DNA of 64,000 bases from Luteipulveratus flavus. Lineage in GTDB: Bacteria; Actinomycetota; Actinomycetes; Actinomycetales; Dermatophilaceae. Both the position numbers and the translations under genes were made by a program. Position 1 is the stretch's first letter, and each line of letters begins with the position of its first letter. This document shows positions 16,808-24,786 of this stretch, in pieces. The stretch is from NCBI RefSeq assembly GCF_029080175.1, contig NZ_JARFJC010000008.1; one strand, given 5' to 3'. The notes below the pieces were generated by a model. It saw only the letters and a program-made list of their open reading frames with translations. It was not told the origin of the DNA and did not search any database.

Positions 16808-18877
16808 ATGAGCAACGCCAGCCCGCAGACGCCGCAGAAGGTCCTGACGGCGGTCGCATGGCCGTACACCAACGGCCCGCGCCACATCGGTCACGTCGCC
16901 GGTTTCGGTGTCCCGTCCGACGTGTTCAGCCGGTACATGCGGATGCTGGGGCACGACGTCCTGATGGTCAGCGGCACCGACGAGCACGGCACCCCGATCC
17001 TCGTCCTCGCCGATCAGGAGGGTGTAACCCCGCGAGAGCTGGTCGACAAGTACAACGCCGTCATCGTCCAGGACCTCACCGACCTCGGCCTGTCCTACGA
17101 CCTGTTCACGCGGACGACGACCGCGAACCATCACGCGGTCGTGCAGGAGATGTTCGAGACGATCCGCCGCAACGGCTACATGGTCGAGCAGACCACGCGC
17201 GGTGCGATCAGCCCGTCGACGGGCCGGACGCTGCCGGACCGCTACATCGAGGGCACCTGCCCGATCTGCGGGTTCCCCGAGGCGCGCGGCGACCAGTGCG
17301 ACAACTGCGGCAACCAGCTCGACCCGACCGACCTGATCGACCCGCGCAGCAAGATCAACGGTGAGACGCCGGAGTTCATCGAGACCCAGCACTTCTTCCT
17401 GGACCTGCCGGCACTGAAGGACGCGCTCACCGTCTGGCTGGACGAGCGGGAGGCCAGCGGCGACTGGCGTCCGAACGTCATCAAGTTCAGCCAGAACATC
17501 CTGGAGGACATCCGGCCGCGCGCGATGACCCGCGACATCGACTGGGGCATCGAGATCCCCGTCCAGGGCTGGGACACCAAGCGGTTCTACGTCTGGTTCG
17601 ACGCGGTGATCGGCTACCTGTCCGCGTCCATCGAGTGGGCCCGCCGCCTCGGCGACGAGGACCGCTGGCGCGACTGGTGGAACACGGGCGCAGCAGCGAC
17701 CGGACACGCGAACCCGACCGCTACGCCAGCGGACTCGGCGCAGCCGACGGAGGTCGGGGGAGCCGACGAAGGAGGCACCCCCGACCGGAGGAGCGAAGCC
17801 CAGAAAACATCGGAAGGACGCGTGGAGCGGACCGACGAAGGAGGTACGCGCCACGCGTACTTCATGGGGAAGGACAACATCGTCTTCCACTCCCAGATCT
17901 GGCCGGCGGAGCTGCTCGCGTACGACGGCAAGGGCGCACGCGGCGGCGAGCCGGGGCCGTACGGCGACCTGCGGCTGCCGACCGAAGTGGTCTCCAGCGA
18001 GTTCCTGACCATGGAGGGCAAGCAGTTCTCCACCTCGCGCGGCCACGTCATCTACGTGCAGGACGTCATCGCCCGCTACGGCCCGGACCCGCTGCGCTAC
18101 TTCATCTCGGCGGCCGGTCCGGAGACGCAGGACTCCAACTTCACCTGGGCGGAGTTCGTCCAGCGCAACAACTCCGAGCTGGTCGCGGGCTGGGGCAACC
18201 TGGTCAACCGCACCGCGAGCATGATCCACAAGAAGTTCGGCGAGATCCCCGCTCCGGGTCCGCTCGCGGACGTCGACGAGAAGGTCCTCCAGACCGTCGC
18301 GGACGGCTTCGGCTCGGTGGGCGCCCTGGTCGGCAAGCACCGGCAGAAGGCAGCGCTGGCCGAGGCGATGCGGCTGGTCGGCGAGGCGAACAAGTACGTC
18401 TCCGACACCGAGCCGTTCAAGCTGAAGGAGGAGTCGCAGCAGGAGCGGCTGGCGACGATCCTGCACACGCTGGCGCAGCTGGTGAGCGACCTCAACACGA
18501 TCCTCGCGCCGTTCCTGCCGCACGCCGCGAACCGCGTGCACCTGGTGCTAGGCGGCGAGGGCGAGTTCATGCCGATGCCGCGGACCGAGGAGGTCCGCGA
18601 CCTGGACGACGACCGCCCGTACCCGATCATCACCGGCGACTACTCGGCGACGCCGCGCTGGGAGCGTCGTCCGGTCGTGGTCGGCTCGCCCGTCGGCAAG
18701 CCGGCTCCGGTGTTCGTCAAGCTCGACCCGAGCGTGGTGGAGGAAGAGCTCGCGCGGCTCGCGGGGCAGCACCCGTCGGGTGAGGTTGATCACAGGCTCG
18801 AGACCGATGGCGGCCACCCCGGCGACGTAGTCCCGACCACCCCGACCGGGCCGGCGACGCACGCCGACGAGAGCTGA
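16808..18877 (+). CDS. metG: Methionyl-tRNA synthetase with internal insertion
   Basis: A 689-residue class I synthetase that charges tRNA-Met. HIGH at residues 26-29, zinc-knuckle cysteines CPICGF and CDNCGN near residues 150-165, DIDWGIEIPVQGWD near residue 240, and the KMSKS equivalent KQFSTSRG near residue 405. The anticodon-binding domain (LVAGWGNLVNRTASM) follows, then an extra C-terminal part. Between WRDWWN and YFMGKDNIVFHSQIWP, which are nearly adjacent in other MetRS, lies an in-frame insert of about 58 low-complexity residues (293-350). All catalytic motifs are intact, so the enzyme should work. The tail (about residues 625-689) is also low complexity. Confidence 0.96.
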   Translation: MSNASPQTPQKVLTAVAWPYTNGPRHIGHVAGFGVPSDVFSRYMRMLGHDVLMVSGTDEHGTPILVLADQEGVTPRELVDKYNAVIVQDLTDLGLSYDLFTRTTTANHHAVVQEMFETIRRNGYMVEQTTRGAISPSTGRTLPDRYIEGTCPICGFPEARGDQCDNCGNQLDPTDLIDPRSKINGETPEFIETQHFFLDLPALKDALTVWLDEREASGDWRPNVIKFSQNILEDIRPRAMTRDIDWGIEIPVQGWDTKRFYVWFDAVIGYLSASIEWARRLGDEDRWRDWWNTGAAATGHANPTATPADSAQPTEVGGADEGGTPDRRSEAQKTSEGRVERTDEGGTRHAYFMGKDNIVFHSQIWPAELLAYDGKGARGGEPGPYGDLRLPTEVVSSEFLTMEGKQFSTSRGHVIYVQDVIARYGPDPLRYFISAAGPETQDSNFTWAEFVQRNNSELVAGWGNLVNRTASMIHKKFGEIPAPGPLADVDEKVLQTVADGFGSVGALVGKHRQKAALAEAMRLVGEANKYVSDTEPFKLKEESQQERLATILHTLAQLVSDLNTILAPFLPHAANRVHLVLGGEGEFMPMPRTEEVRDLDDDRPYPIITGDYSATPRWERRPVVVGSPVGKPAPVFVKLDPSVVEEELARLAGQHPSGEVDHRLETDGGHPGDVVPTTPTGPATHADES
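17684..17857 (+). repeat. In-frame insert inside metG with two hairpins
   Basis: About 174 bp (58 codons) without a counterpart in the MetRS family. It contains inverted repeat GTCGGGGG/CCCCCGAC (17753-17760, 17778-17785) and GCGTGG/CCACGC (17820-17825, 17851-17856). Each loop carries the same word CGACGAAGGAGG. The encoded peptide is Gly/Thr/Glu/Ala-rich and likely disordered. It looks like a small palindromic element that entered the gene in frame. Confidence 0.65.
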
Positions 18878-18885
18878 GCGACCCC

Positions 18886-19743
18886 ATGAGCAAGGGGTAC
18901 GAGACGGGCCATCACGGCGACAAGCCGGCGGCCCCCGACCGGCTCCCGCTGGCGGTCGTCGACAACCACACCCACCTCGACATCGCCCGCGACGGCGGCC
19001 CCCTCCTCGACGTCCGTCAGGTCATCGACGAGGCGGTCGCGGTCGGGGTCGACCGGATGGTCCAGATCGGCTGCGACCTGGACGGCGCCCGCTTCACCGC
19101 GAAGGTCGTCGACGAGCACCCCGAGCTGCTCGGCGGGGTGGCCATCCACCCCAACGAGGCGCCGCGGCTGCACGACGCCGGACGGCTGCAGGAGGCGTGG
19201 GACGAGATCGAGCAGATCGCGTCGCACCCGCGCATCCGGGTCATCGGCGAGACCGGTCTGGACTACTTCCGTACGGGGCCGGAAGGCGTTACGGCACAGC
19301 AGGACTCGTTCCGCTGGCACATCGACCTCGCCAAGCGGAGCGGCAAGGCGCTGCAGATCCACGACCGCGACTCGCACGAGGACGTGCTGCGCATCCTGAG
19401 CGAGGAGGGAGCGCCGGACCAGACCGTCCTGCACTGCTTCTCGGGTGACATCGAGATGGCCCGCGAGTGCATCCAGCGGGGCTACTTCCTCTCCTTCGCC
19501 GGGACGGTGACCTTCAAGAACGCGCGGTCGCTGCGCAACGCCCTGTCGATCACTCCGCTGGAGCAGGTGCTGGTCGAGACGGACGCGCCGTACCTCACCC
19601 CGTCGCCCCACCGCGGCGCGACCAACGCGCCGTACCTCGTGCCGCTGACCGTACGAGCGATGGCGGGCGTGCTGAACGTCGACGTGCCGTCGCTGTGCCG
19701 GGCGATCTCCGACAACAGCGAGCGGGTCTTCGGCCCCTGGTGA
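18886..19743 (+). CDS. tatD: TatD family metal-dependent hydrolase
   Basis: A 285-residue TIM-barrel amidohydrolase/DNase. Metal ligands: NHTHLD near residue 27, the glutamate in IGETGLDYF near residue 120, QIHDRDSHED near residue 158, LHCFSGD near residue 183, and LVETDAPYLTP near residue 229. It starts eight bases after the metG stop and is probably co-transcribed. The order metG-tatD-rpf-ksgA-ispE is conserved in actinobacteria. TatD proteins have 3'-5' nuclease activity in several bacteria; the physiological role is uncertain. Confidence 0.93.
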   Translation: MSKGYETGHHGDKPAAPDRLPLAVVDNHTHLDIARDGGPLLDVRQVIDEAVAVGVDRMVQIGCDLDGARFTAKVVDEHPELLGGVAIHPNEAPRLHDAGRLQEAWDEIEQIASHPRIRVIGETGLDYFRTGPEGVTAQQDSFRWHIDLAKRSGKALQIHDRDSHEDVLRILSEEGAPDQTVLHCFSGDIEMARECIQRGYFLSFAGTVTFKNARSLRNALSITPLEQVLVETDAPYLTPSPHRGATNAPYLVPLTVRAMAGVLNVDVPSLCRAISDNSERVFGPW

Positions 19744-19813
19744 GCGACGCGGTCGCCGGGGCTGGAAGGGCGGCGGACCGGGCCCGTCCGGTGCCCGTTT
19801 CGTGACCAGAACT

Positions 19814-19846
19814 TGACCTTCCGTGCCTCGGTAGGCACGGTGGTCA
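19814..19846. terminator. Hairpin between tatD and the rpf gene
   Basis: A perfect 8-bp stem CCGTGCCT/AGGCACGG (19821-19828, 19833-19840) with CGGT loop, extended outward by TGACC/GGTCA. It could terminate metG-tatD or act as a dimeric protein site upstream of rpf. The remaining intergenic sequence to 20015 shows no other clear element; I could not match it to the c-di-AMP riboswitch often found before rpf genes. Confidence 0.45.
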
Positions 19847-20015
19847 GGTCCAACCCGAGCGCGATCAGCCTGCTCGGACGCGGTCCGCAGCCCGGACCCG
19901 TGGGTGGGACGCCGTACGGCGGCGTCGTCACGGACCTCAGCGAGACGAGATCGATCCGCTGCTGTCCGCTGCCCCGCGTCCTGGTCGCCGAGGGGCCGCA
20001 CGACATCGGAGAACC

Positions 20016-20843
20016 GTGAGTCCCAGCACCAAGAAGTCCACCGTCCGCACCGCCGCCGTGGCCCTGCTGTCCGTGACCGCTCTGGCCGGCTGCGGTTCGC
20101 AGGGACCGGGTGACGCCCAGGCCAACCTGCAGCTGCCGAAGCAGTCCAAGGACGACTCCGGGATCCTTCCCGAGCCGGCGAAGTCCTCGACGAGCACCAC
20201 CGCGACCCCCACGGCCACGCCGAGCACCTCGACGAAGGCGCCGCAGCGGGCGTCGCGCCACCAGGCGAGCGACTCCATCACCACCCGCGAGGTGAAGCAG
20301 ACCCGGGTCGTGCACTACGACACCCGGCGGGTCGAGACGAACGACCTCGCCAAGGGCAGCACGAAGGTCAGCCGCGGCGGCGAGAACGGCACTCAGGTCG
20401 TGACGATCCGCCAGACGCTCGTGCGCGGCGACGTCGTCCGGACCAAGGTCGTGGACACCACGACCACCGACAAGGCCACCGACCGCATCGTGCTGGTCGG
20501 CACCAAGGAGGCCGCGCCGCAGCCGGCTCCGCGCCGGAGCGCCCCGACCCCGACGCCGACCCCGGACGAGCCGAGCGACGACTCCTCCAGTGGGCTGGAC
20601 ATGCGCCGCGCCTCGATGTGGGACCGCATCGCCGAGTGCGAGTCCGGCGGCAACTGGAGCATCAGCTCGGGCAATGGCTACTACGGCGGCCTGCAGTTCG
20701 ACCTGCAGACCTGGCGTGGCGCCGGTGGCGGCGACTTCGCCTCCCGCCCCGACCTGGCCTCGCGCGGTGAGCAGATCACCGTGGCCAACCGCGTGTACGA
20801 CGAGCGCGGCCTGCAGCCCTGGGGCTGCCGCGACGCTGCCTGA
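20016..20843 (+). CDS. rpfB: Resuscitation-promoting factor, lipoprotein form with G5 domain
   Basis: A 275-residue secreted lytic transglycosylase-like factor that cleaves peptidoglycan and supports regrowth of dormant cells. Layout: signal peptide with lipobox LAGC (Cys about residue 26), a Thr/Ser/Pro linker, a G5 domain (about 85-165), a Pro-rich spacer and the Rpf lysozyme-like domain (about 195-275) with WDRIAECESGGNW carrying the catalytic Glu. Typical RpfB has DUF348 repeats before G5; they are absent here, so the protein is shorter. GTG start at 20016. The neighbours tatD and ksgA match RpfB position in M. tuberculosis. Confidence 0.9.
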   Translation: MSPSTKKSTVRTAAVALLSVTALAGCGSQGPGDAQANLQLPKQSKDDSGILPEPAKSSTSTTATPTATPSTSTKAPQRASRHQASDSITTREVKQTRVVHYDTRRVETNDLAKGSTKVSRGGENGTQVVTIRQTLVRGDVVRTKVVDTTTTDKATDRIVLVGTKEAAPQPAPRRSAPTPTPTPDEPSDDSSSGLDMRRASMWDRIAECESGGNWSISSGNGYYGGLQFDLQTWRGAGGGDFASRPDLASRGEQITVANRVYDERGLQPWGCRDAA

Positions 20844-20859
20844 GGGCAGCCCACGAGCT

Positions 20860-20900
20860 GGCGCCGCCGGACCTTTCCCTTCGTGGGGTCCGGCGGCGCC
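20860..20900 (+). terminator. Strong terminator after rpfB
   Basis: A perfect 14-bp stem GGCGCCGCCGGACC/GGTCCGGCGGCGCC (20860-20873, 20887-20900) followed by TTC. It separates rpfB from ksgA, which has its own promoter. Confidence 0.85.
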
Positions 20901-20921
20901 TTCGTCCCTCCGCCCGGCCCA

Positions 20922-20927
20922 TAGAGT
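20922..20927 (+). promoter_or_regulatory. Probable -10 box (TAGAGT) of ksgA
   Basis: TAGAGT eight bases before the ATG at 20936, just after the terminator; a leaderless transcript is likely. Confidence 0.55.
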
Positions 20928-20935
20928 GACCACCC

Positions 20936-21787
20936 ATGACCGACGAACCCCGGCTGCTGGGCGCGACCGAGATCCGTGAGATCGCCGGCCGGCTCGGCAT
21001 CAGACCGACCAAGCAGTGGGGGCAGAACTTCGTCATCGACGCCAACACGGTCCGCAAGATCGTGCGCCTCTCGGGTGTCAAACCGCAGGACAGCGTGGTC
21101 GAGGTCGGTCCCGGTCTGGGTTCCCTGACGCTGGCGCTGCTCGGGGCGGCCGCCCACGTGACCGCCGTCGAGGTCGACCCGGCGCTGGCGGCCGAGCTCC
21201 CGCAGACCGTGCAGCGGCACGCACCCGCGTACGCCGACCGGCTCGCCCTGGTCACCGCGGACGCCATGACGGTGACGAGCCTGCCGGACCCGCAGCCCAC
21301 GGCGCTGGTGGCCAACCTCCCGTACAACGTGTCGGTCCCGGTCGTGCTGTCCTTCCTGGAGCGGTTCCCGACGATCGAGCGCGTCCTGGTGATGGTGCAG
21401 CTGGAGGTCGCCGAGCGGCTGGCCGCGACGCCCGGCTCGAAGGTGTACGGCGTGCCGAGCGTCAAGGCCGCCTGGTACGCCGACGTCAGGCTGGCCGACC
21501 GGGTCGGGCGGCATGTGTTCTGGCCCGCCCCGAACGTCGACTCCGGCCTGGTGTCGCTGGTCCGGCGCGACCCCCCGGAGACGACCGCGACACGCCAGGA
21601 GGTGTTCGCCTGCATCGATGCCGCCTTTGCGCAGCGGCGCAAGACGCTGCGGGCCGCGCTGGCCGGGTGGGCCGGGTCGGCGACGGCGGCCGAGGAGGCG
21701 CTGAACGCCGCCGGGATCGACCCGCGGACCCGCGGTGAGCGGCTGGGCGTCTCCGACTTCGCGCGCATCGCCGCAGCCCGAGGCTGA
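20936..21787 (+). CDS. ksgA: 16S rRNA (adenine(1518)-N6/adenine(1519)-N6)-dimethyltransferase
   Basis: A 283-residue SAM-dependent enzyme that dimethylates A1518 and A1519 in helix 45 of 16S rRNA. Seen: KQWGQNFVID near residue 26, the SAM motif VEVGPGLGSLT at residue 55, the catalytic motif NLPYNVSVPV near residue 124, and a C-terminal FAQRRKTLRAAL stretch. Length is normal. It is followed by ispE, which has its own -10-like box. Confidence 0.97.
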   Translation: MTDEPRLLGATEIREIAGRLGIRPTKQWGQNFVIDANTVRKIVRLSGVKPQDSVVEVGPGLGSLTLALLGAAAHVTAVEVDPALAAELPQTVQRHAPAYADRLALVTADAMTVTSLPDPQPTALVANLPYNVSVPVVLSFLERFPTIERVLVMVQLEVAERLAATPGSKVYGVPSVKAAWYADVRLADRVGRHVFWPAPNVDSGLVSLVRRDPPETTATRQEVFACIDAAFAQRRKTLRAALAGWAGSATAAEEALNAAGIDPRTRGERLGVSDFARIAAARG

Positions 21788-21845
21788 CCCGGCCCGTCGG
21801 ACGAGCGCCGGCCGGAGGGGAGTCGGGACCGCCGCGGGGTGGCTC

Positions 21846-21851
21846 TAGGGT
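21846..21851 (+). promoter_or_regulatory. Probable -10 box (TAGGGT) of ispE
   Basis: TAGGGT seven bases before ATG 21859; no Shine-Dalgarno sequence follows. An upstream in-frame GTG at 21850 would overlap this box and is unlikely. Confidence 0.55.
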
Positions 21852-21858
21852 GGGCCGC

Positions 21859-22794
21859 ATGAGCGCACCGGTCCTGCCACCTCGTGGGGTGAGCGTCCGC
21901 GTGCCCGCCAAGGTCAACCTCGAGCTCCGGGTCGGTCCGCGCCGCTCCGACGGGTTCCACGGCCTGTCCACCGTCTACCACGCGGTCGACCTGTTCGACG
22001 TCGTCACCGTCGAGCCCGCGCAGGAGTGGGGCCTCACCTGTCTCGGCCCGTACGCGGATCGCGTACCGACCGACGAGACGAACCTCGCGCTGCGCGCCGC
22101 CCGGGCGGTGGCACAGCTGGCCGAGGTCGACGAGCCCGTCCACATCACCATCGACAAGACGATCCCGGTCGCCGGCGGCATGGCCGGGGGCTCGGCCGAC
22201 GCGGCGGCGGCCCTGGTGGCGTGCGACGCGCTGTGGCAGTCCGAGCTGAGCCGAGCCGAGCTGGACGAGGCGGCCGCCGAGCTCGGCAGCGACGTCCCCT
22301 TCCTGCTCACCGGCGGCACGGCGATCGGCTCCGGACGCGGCGAGCAGGTCGTCCCGGTCCTGACCCAGGGCACGTTCCACTGGGTGTTCGCGCTGCACCA
22401 CGGCGGGCTCTCGACCGCCGACGTGTACGCGGAGATCGACCGGCTGCGCGACGGCGAGGACCTGCCGGAGCCGCAGCCGTCCGAGGAACTGATGGCCGCG
22501 CTGCGGGCGGGCGACGTCGACCGGCTCTCGCTGGCGCTGATGAACGACCTGGAGCCGGCCGCGTGCTCACTGGACCCGCAGCTGCAGCAGACGATGGCGG
22601 CCGGGCTCTCGCACGGCGCGCTCGCCACGACCGTGTCCGGGTCCGGGCCGACGGTCGCGTTCCTGGCTCGTGACCGGGCCGGCGCGCTCGACCTGATGGT
22701 GGCGCTGTCCGCCGACGGCATCGCCGATGACCTCGTCCACGCCCGCGGCCCCGTCGCCGGCGCTCAGCTGCTGAGCGACGTCACCGTCCGCTGA
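21859..22794 (+). CDS. ispE: 4-diphosphocytidyl-2-C-methyl-D-erythritol kinase
   Basis: A 311-residue GHMP kinase of the MEP isoprenoid pathway; it phosphorylates CDP-methylerythritol at O-2. Motifs: VPAKVNLELRVG near residue 15, PVAGGMAGGSADAAAAL (ATP loop) near residue 105, SDVPFLLTGG near residue 145, and VSGSGPTVAFL near residue 265. Length is normal. The ksgA-ispE neighbourhood is conserved in actinobacteria. Confidence 0.96.
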   Translation: MSAPVLPPRGVSVRVPAKVNLELRVGPRRSDGFHGLSTVYHAVDLFDVVTVEPAQEWGLTCLGPYADRVPTDETNLALRAARAVAQLAEVDEPVHITIDKTIPVAGGMAGGSADAAAALVACDALWQSELSRAELDEAAAELGSDVPFLLTGGTAIGSGRGEQVVPVLTQGTFHWVFALHHGGLSTADVYAEIDRLRDGEDLPEPQPSEELMAALRAGDVDRLSLALMNDLEPAACSLDPQLQQTMAAGLSHGALATTVSGSGPTVAFLARDRAGALDLMVALSADGIADDLVHARGPVAGAQLLSDVTVR

Positions 22795-22809
22795 CCGCGG
22801 TTCCCGCCG

Positions 22810-23274
22810 CTAGCGGCGTACGTCGGGAGGCGTGTCGCCGTAGCGACCCTGCCCGTCCGCCTGCCCGTCGTCGTACCGGTCCCTGACCGGGCGTGCGTCT
22901 CCGGCGTCGTCGTACCGGTCCCTGACGGGCCGTGCGTCGTCGACGGGCTCGCGGTGGTCGAGACGGTCCTGCTCGCGCGCACGGTCGGCGATGGCCGCGT
23001 CGCGCTCGGCCTGCGCGTCCTGCGCCTCCTGGCGCAGCTCCTTGCGCTCCCGGCGCCGCTGGACGCCCCGCCGGCTGCCGGCGACGAACGAGCGCAGGGC
23101 GGCCAGGACGAGAGCCATGGCGAGTGCGCCGAGCAGGAAGACCACGAGCGGGCTGACGTGGACGTCCAGGTTGGCCGCCGACAGGTCGACGTCCGGGGCA
23201 TCGCCCGAGGCGATGGCGAACCACACGACCAGCAGTGCGGCGAGAACGAGCAGGAGCAGAGCGACGGCGATCAT
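22810..23274 (-). CDS. Two-helix membrane protein, LapA-like, with duplicated charged tail
   Basis: A 154-residue protein: membrane helix at residues 3-22, a loop of about 20 residues, a second helix (about 43-64), a basic coiled-coil-like region (about 68-105) and a charged tail with a 13-residue tandem duplication containing DARPVRDRYDD (39-bp DNA repeat around 22866-22940). The two-helix-plus-coil layout resembles LapA-domain proteins; the match is by pattern only. AGGAGG precedes the ATG at 23274. A stress-sigma-like promoter is seen upstream. Confidence 0.65.
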   Translation of the reverse strand: MIAVALLLLVLAALLVVWFAIASGDAPDVDLSAANLDVHVSPLVVFLLGALAMALVLAALRSFVAGSRRGVQRRRERKELRQEAQDAQAERDAAIADRAREQDRLDHREPVDDARPVRDRYDDAGDARPVRDRYDDGQADGQGRYGDTPPDVRR

Positions 23275-23373
23275 GACGTACCTCCTGTGGGTCAGAACGG
23301 GTGGCTGCCGGGGCGGCGCAGGCGCAGCTCGTGCACGAGGTACCCCTCCCAGCGGCGCACCGCCGACCGTGTC

Positions 23374-23399
23374 CTACCCCCTGTGTTCACGCCGGAAAC
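23374..23399 (-). promoter_or_regulatory. Possible SigB/SigF-type promoter
   Basis: On the minus strand GTTT (23399-23396) is followed after 16 bases by GGGTAG (23379-23374), close to the GTTT-N14-16-GGGTA pattern of the actinobacterial general stress sigma family. It would transcribe the LapA-like gene with a leader of about 90 bases. Confidence 0.45.
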
Positions 23400-23709
23400 A
23401 GCCGCGTTCCCGGGGATGTCGGGCCGCCGGGCTGAGCCGTCCGAGCGCACTCCGTGGGCGCCTGACGGGCCGAGTTCCCGCGAGTCTCGAATGGCGAGAC
23501 ATCGGTTGTGCATACTTCTGAGTTCATTCGGGTAGATGCCGACTCGGAGGCCTGGAGGGAGCTTCACCCCGCCACCCGCGGCTCGCGGCCCGGCCGGAAC
23601 CAGGTGTGAACAAACCCTTTACAGAACGCTCGACAAAGTCTGCACAGGTATGCAAGGTTGTACTCCGTCGTTGACCCAGCAAGCCGCTGACGAAGGAGTT
23701 AGACCGGCG
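23400..23709. other. Intergenic region upstream of the 23710 gene
   Basis: No gene seen. It contains a small inverted repeat GTCTCG/CGAGAC (23484-23489, 23495-23500) and an A+T-richer stretch at about 23605-23670 (including TTTACA and TCGACA, possible -35 elements) that probably drives the small gene at 23710. The region 23275-23373 also shows no gene. Confidence 0.4.
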
Positions 23710-24060
23710 ATGCCCCTGCTCGAGAGCCACCTTCCGCAGGCGTTGTTCCACAGCGCAGCCCGCCCCGTGACCAGCAGTGCGTCCGCGCTGCGGCCCCGCC
23801 GCCACGACCTCGGTCGTCGTCCGGCGAGCTCGGCGCTGACCGCTCTGGTGGGGTCGATGACCCAGCGTGAGCTGATCATTCAGCTCAAGCACGTCGAGGA
23901 CCAGCGCCGGCTCACCCCGCTTCCCGCACCGACCGACGAGCTGCAGCGTCAGCGCAACCTGCGTCGCTGGGAGAAGCAGGTCATCGCCGAGCTGCGACAG
24001 CGACGTGACGCGGAGGCGGAGTCCGGCGAGGAGTCGGATCTCCCGATGCCCGCCGCGTAG
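23710..24060 (+). CDS. Small hypothetical protein with charged helical C-terminus
   Basis: A 116-residue protein of unknown family. The N-terminal 50 residues are Ser/Ala/Arg-rich; residues 50-105 look helical (MTQRELIIQLKHVEDQRRL, then RNLRRWEKQVIAELRQRR) and the tail is acidic. No membrane segment or known motif. The frame is open upstream, but the ATG at 23710 is preceded by AAGGAG (11-base spacing) and is the most plausible start. Codon bias fits coding DNA. Confidence 0.5.
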   Translation: MPLLESHLPQALFHSAARPVTSSASALRPRRHDLGRRPASSALTALVGSMTQRELIIQLKHVEDQRRLTPLPAPTDELQRQRNLRRWEKQVIAELRQRRDAEAESGEESDLPMPAA

Positions 24061-24194
24061 GCACCCACCGCACAGACCACCCGTCCCGGACGAGCTGGCC
24101 CCACCGGCCGGCACCGTCCCCCCGAATGTCCCGCGTCCACCCCCGGCGCGGGCGCCAAATGGCCGCCGTAGCGGCCCACAAAGGAGATGAATCA

Positions 24195-24473
24195 GTGCTC
24201 ACCAACATCATTCTCTGGATCCTGATCGGACTGGTCGTCGGCGTTCTCGCTCGACTCGTTCTCCCGGGACGTCAGGGCATCGGCTGGGTCGCGACCATCC
24301 TCATCGGCATCGTTGCCGCGCTCCTGGGTGGATTCATCAGCTACCAGCTGCTCGGTGTGGACGACAACGGCGGCATCAAGTGGATCCCGCTGCTCATCAG
24401 CGTCGCGCTGGCCGCCATCGGTATCGGTGTCTACACCGGTTCGATCGGCCGCGGCTCGCGCTCGCGCATCTGA
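24195..24473 (+). CDS. GlsB/YeaQ/YmgE family stress response membrane protein
   Basis: A 92-residue protein with three membrane segments and the small glycine-rich pattern ILIGLVVGVLARLVLPG, GWVATILIGIVAALLGG, typical of the transglycosylase-associated/YeaQ family. These proteins are often induced by stress; their function is unclear. GTG at 24195 has AAGGAG eight bases upstream. A strong terminator follows, so it is a single-gene unit or the end of one. Confidence 0.88.
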   Translation: MLTNIILWILIGLVVGVLARLVLPGRQGIGWVATILIGIVAALLGGFISYQLLGVDDNGGIKWIPLLISVALAAIGIGVYTGSIGRGSRSRI

Positions 24474-24489
24474 TCTGCACCGGCTGAGA

Positions 24490-24521
24490 GCGGCCCGGCC
24501 CCTGCGCGGGGGCCGGGCCGC
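24490..24521 (+). terminator. Strong terminator after the YeaQ-family gene
   Basis: A perfect 13-bp stem GCGGCCCGGCCCC/GGGGCCGGGCCGC (24490-24502, 24509-24521) with loop TGCGCG. No T run. Confidence 0.85.
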
Positions 24522-24786
24522 TGCCATAGGCGGCCCTCGCGGCCGTGATCGAAGTTCTCGCTCCGGGGTAGCCCCGAGGAGCACACACACGTCGTACGCG
24601 TGAGGCCCGTTCGTCCTGGATCCCCAGCGACGACGAGCACCGGGACCACACCGTTTCGACTCGAGGTCAAGCAGCCGGCCTCGTCCCTCCGCCCCCGACC
24701 GTCAGGTCGCGCGGAAGCACGCCAAGACCGTCGAGCACTGTTGCGGCGCAACGCCGCTCGCGGACCCACCGTTGAAAGGAAGATGT

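Noticed and set aside
19847..20015. Possible c-di-AMP (ydaO-type) riboswitch upstream of rpfB
   Set aside because: Such riboswitches often precede rpf genes, but I could not align the conserved ydaO core to this stretch. A covariance-model search would be needed to reverse this.
19813..20019. 68-codon plus-strand frame upstream of rpfB
   Set aside because: No family resemblance, overlaps a hairpin and the rpfB start region, and no Shine-Dalgarno sequence.
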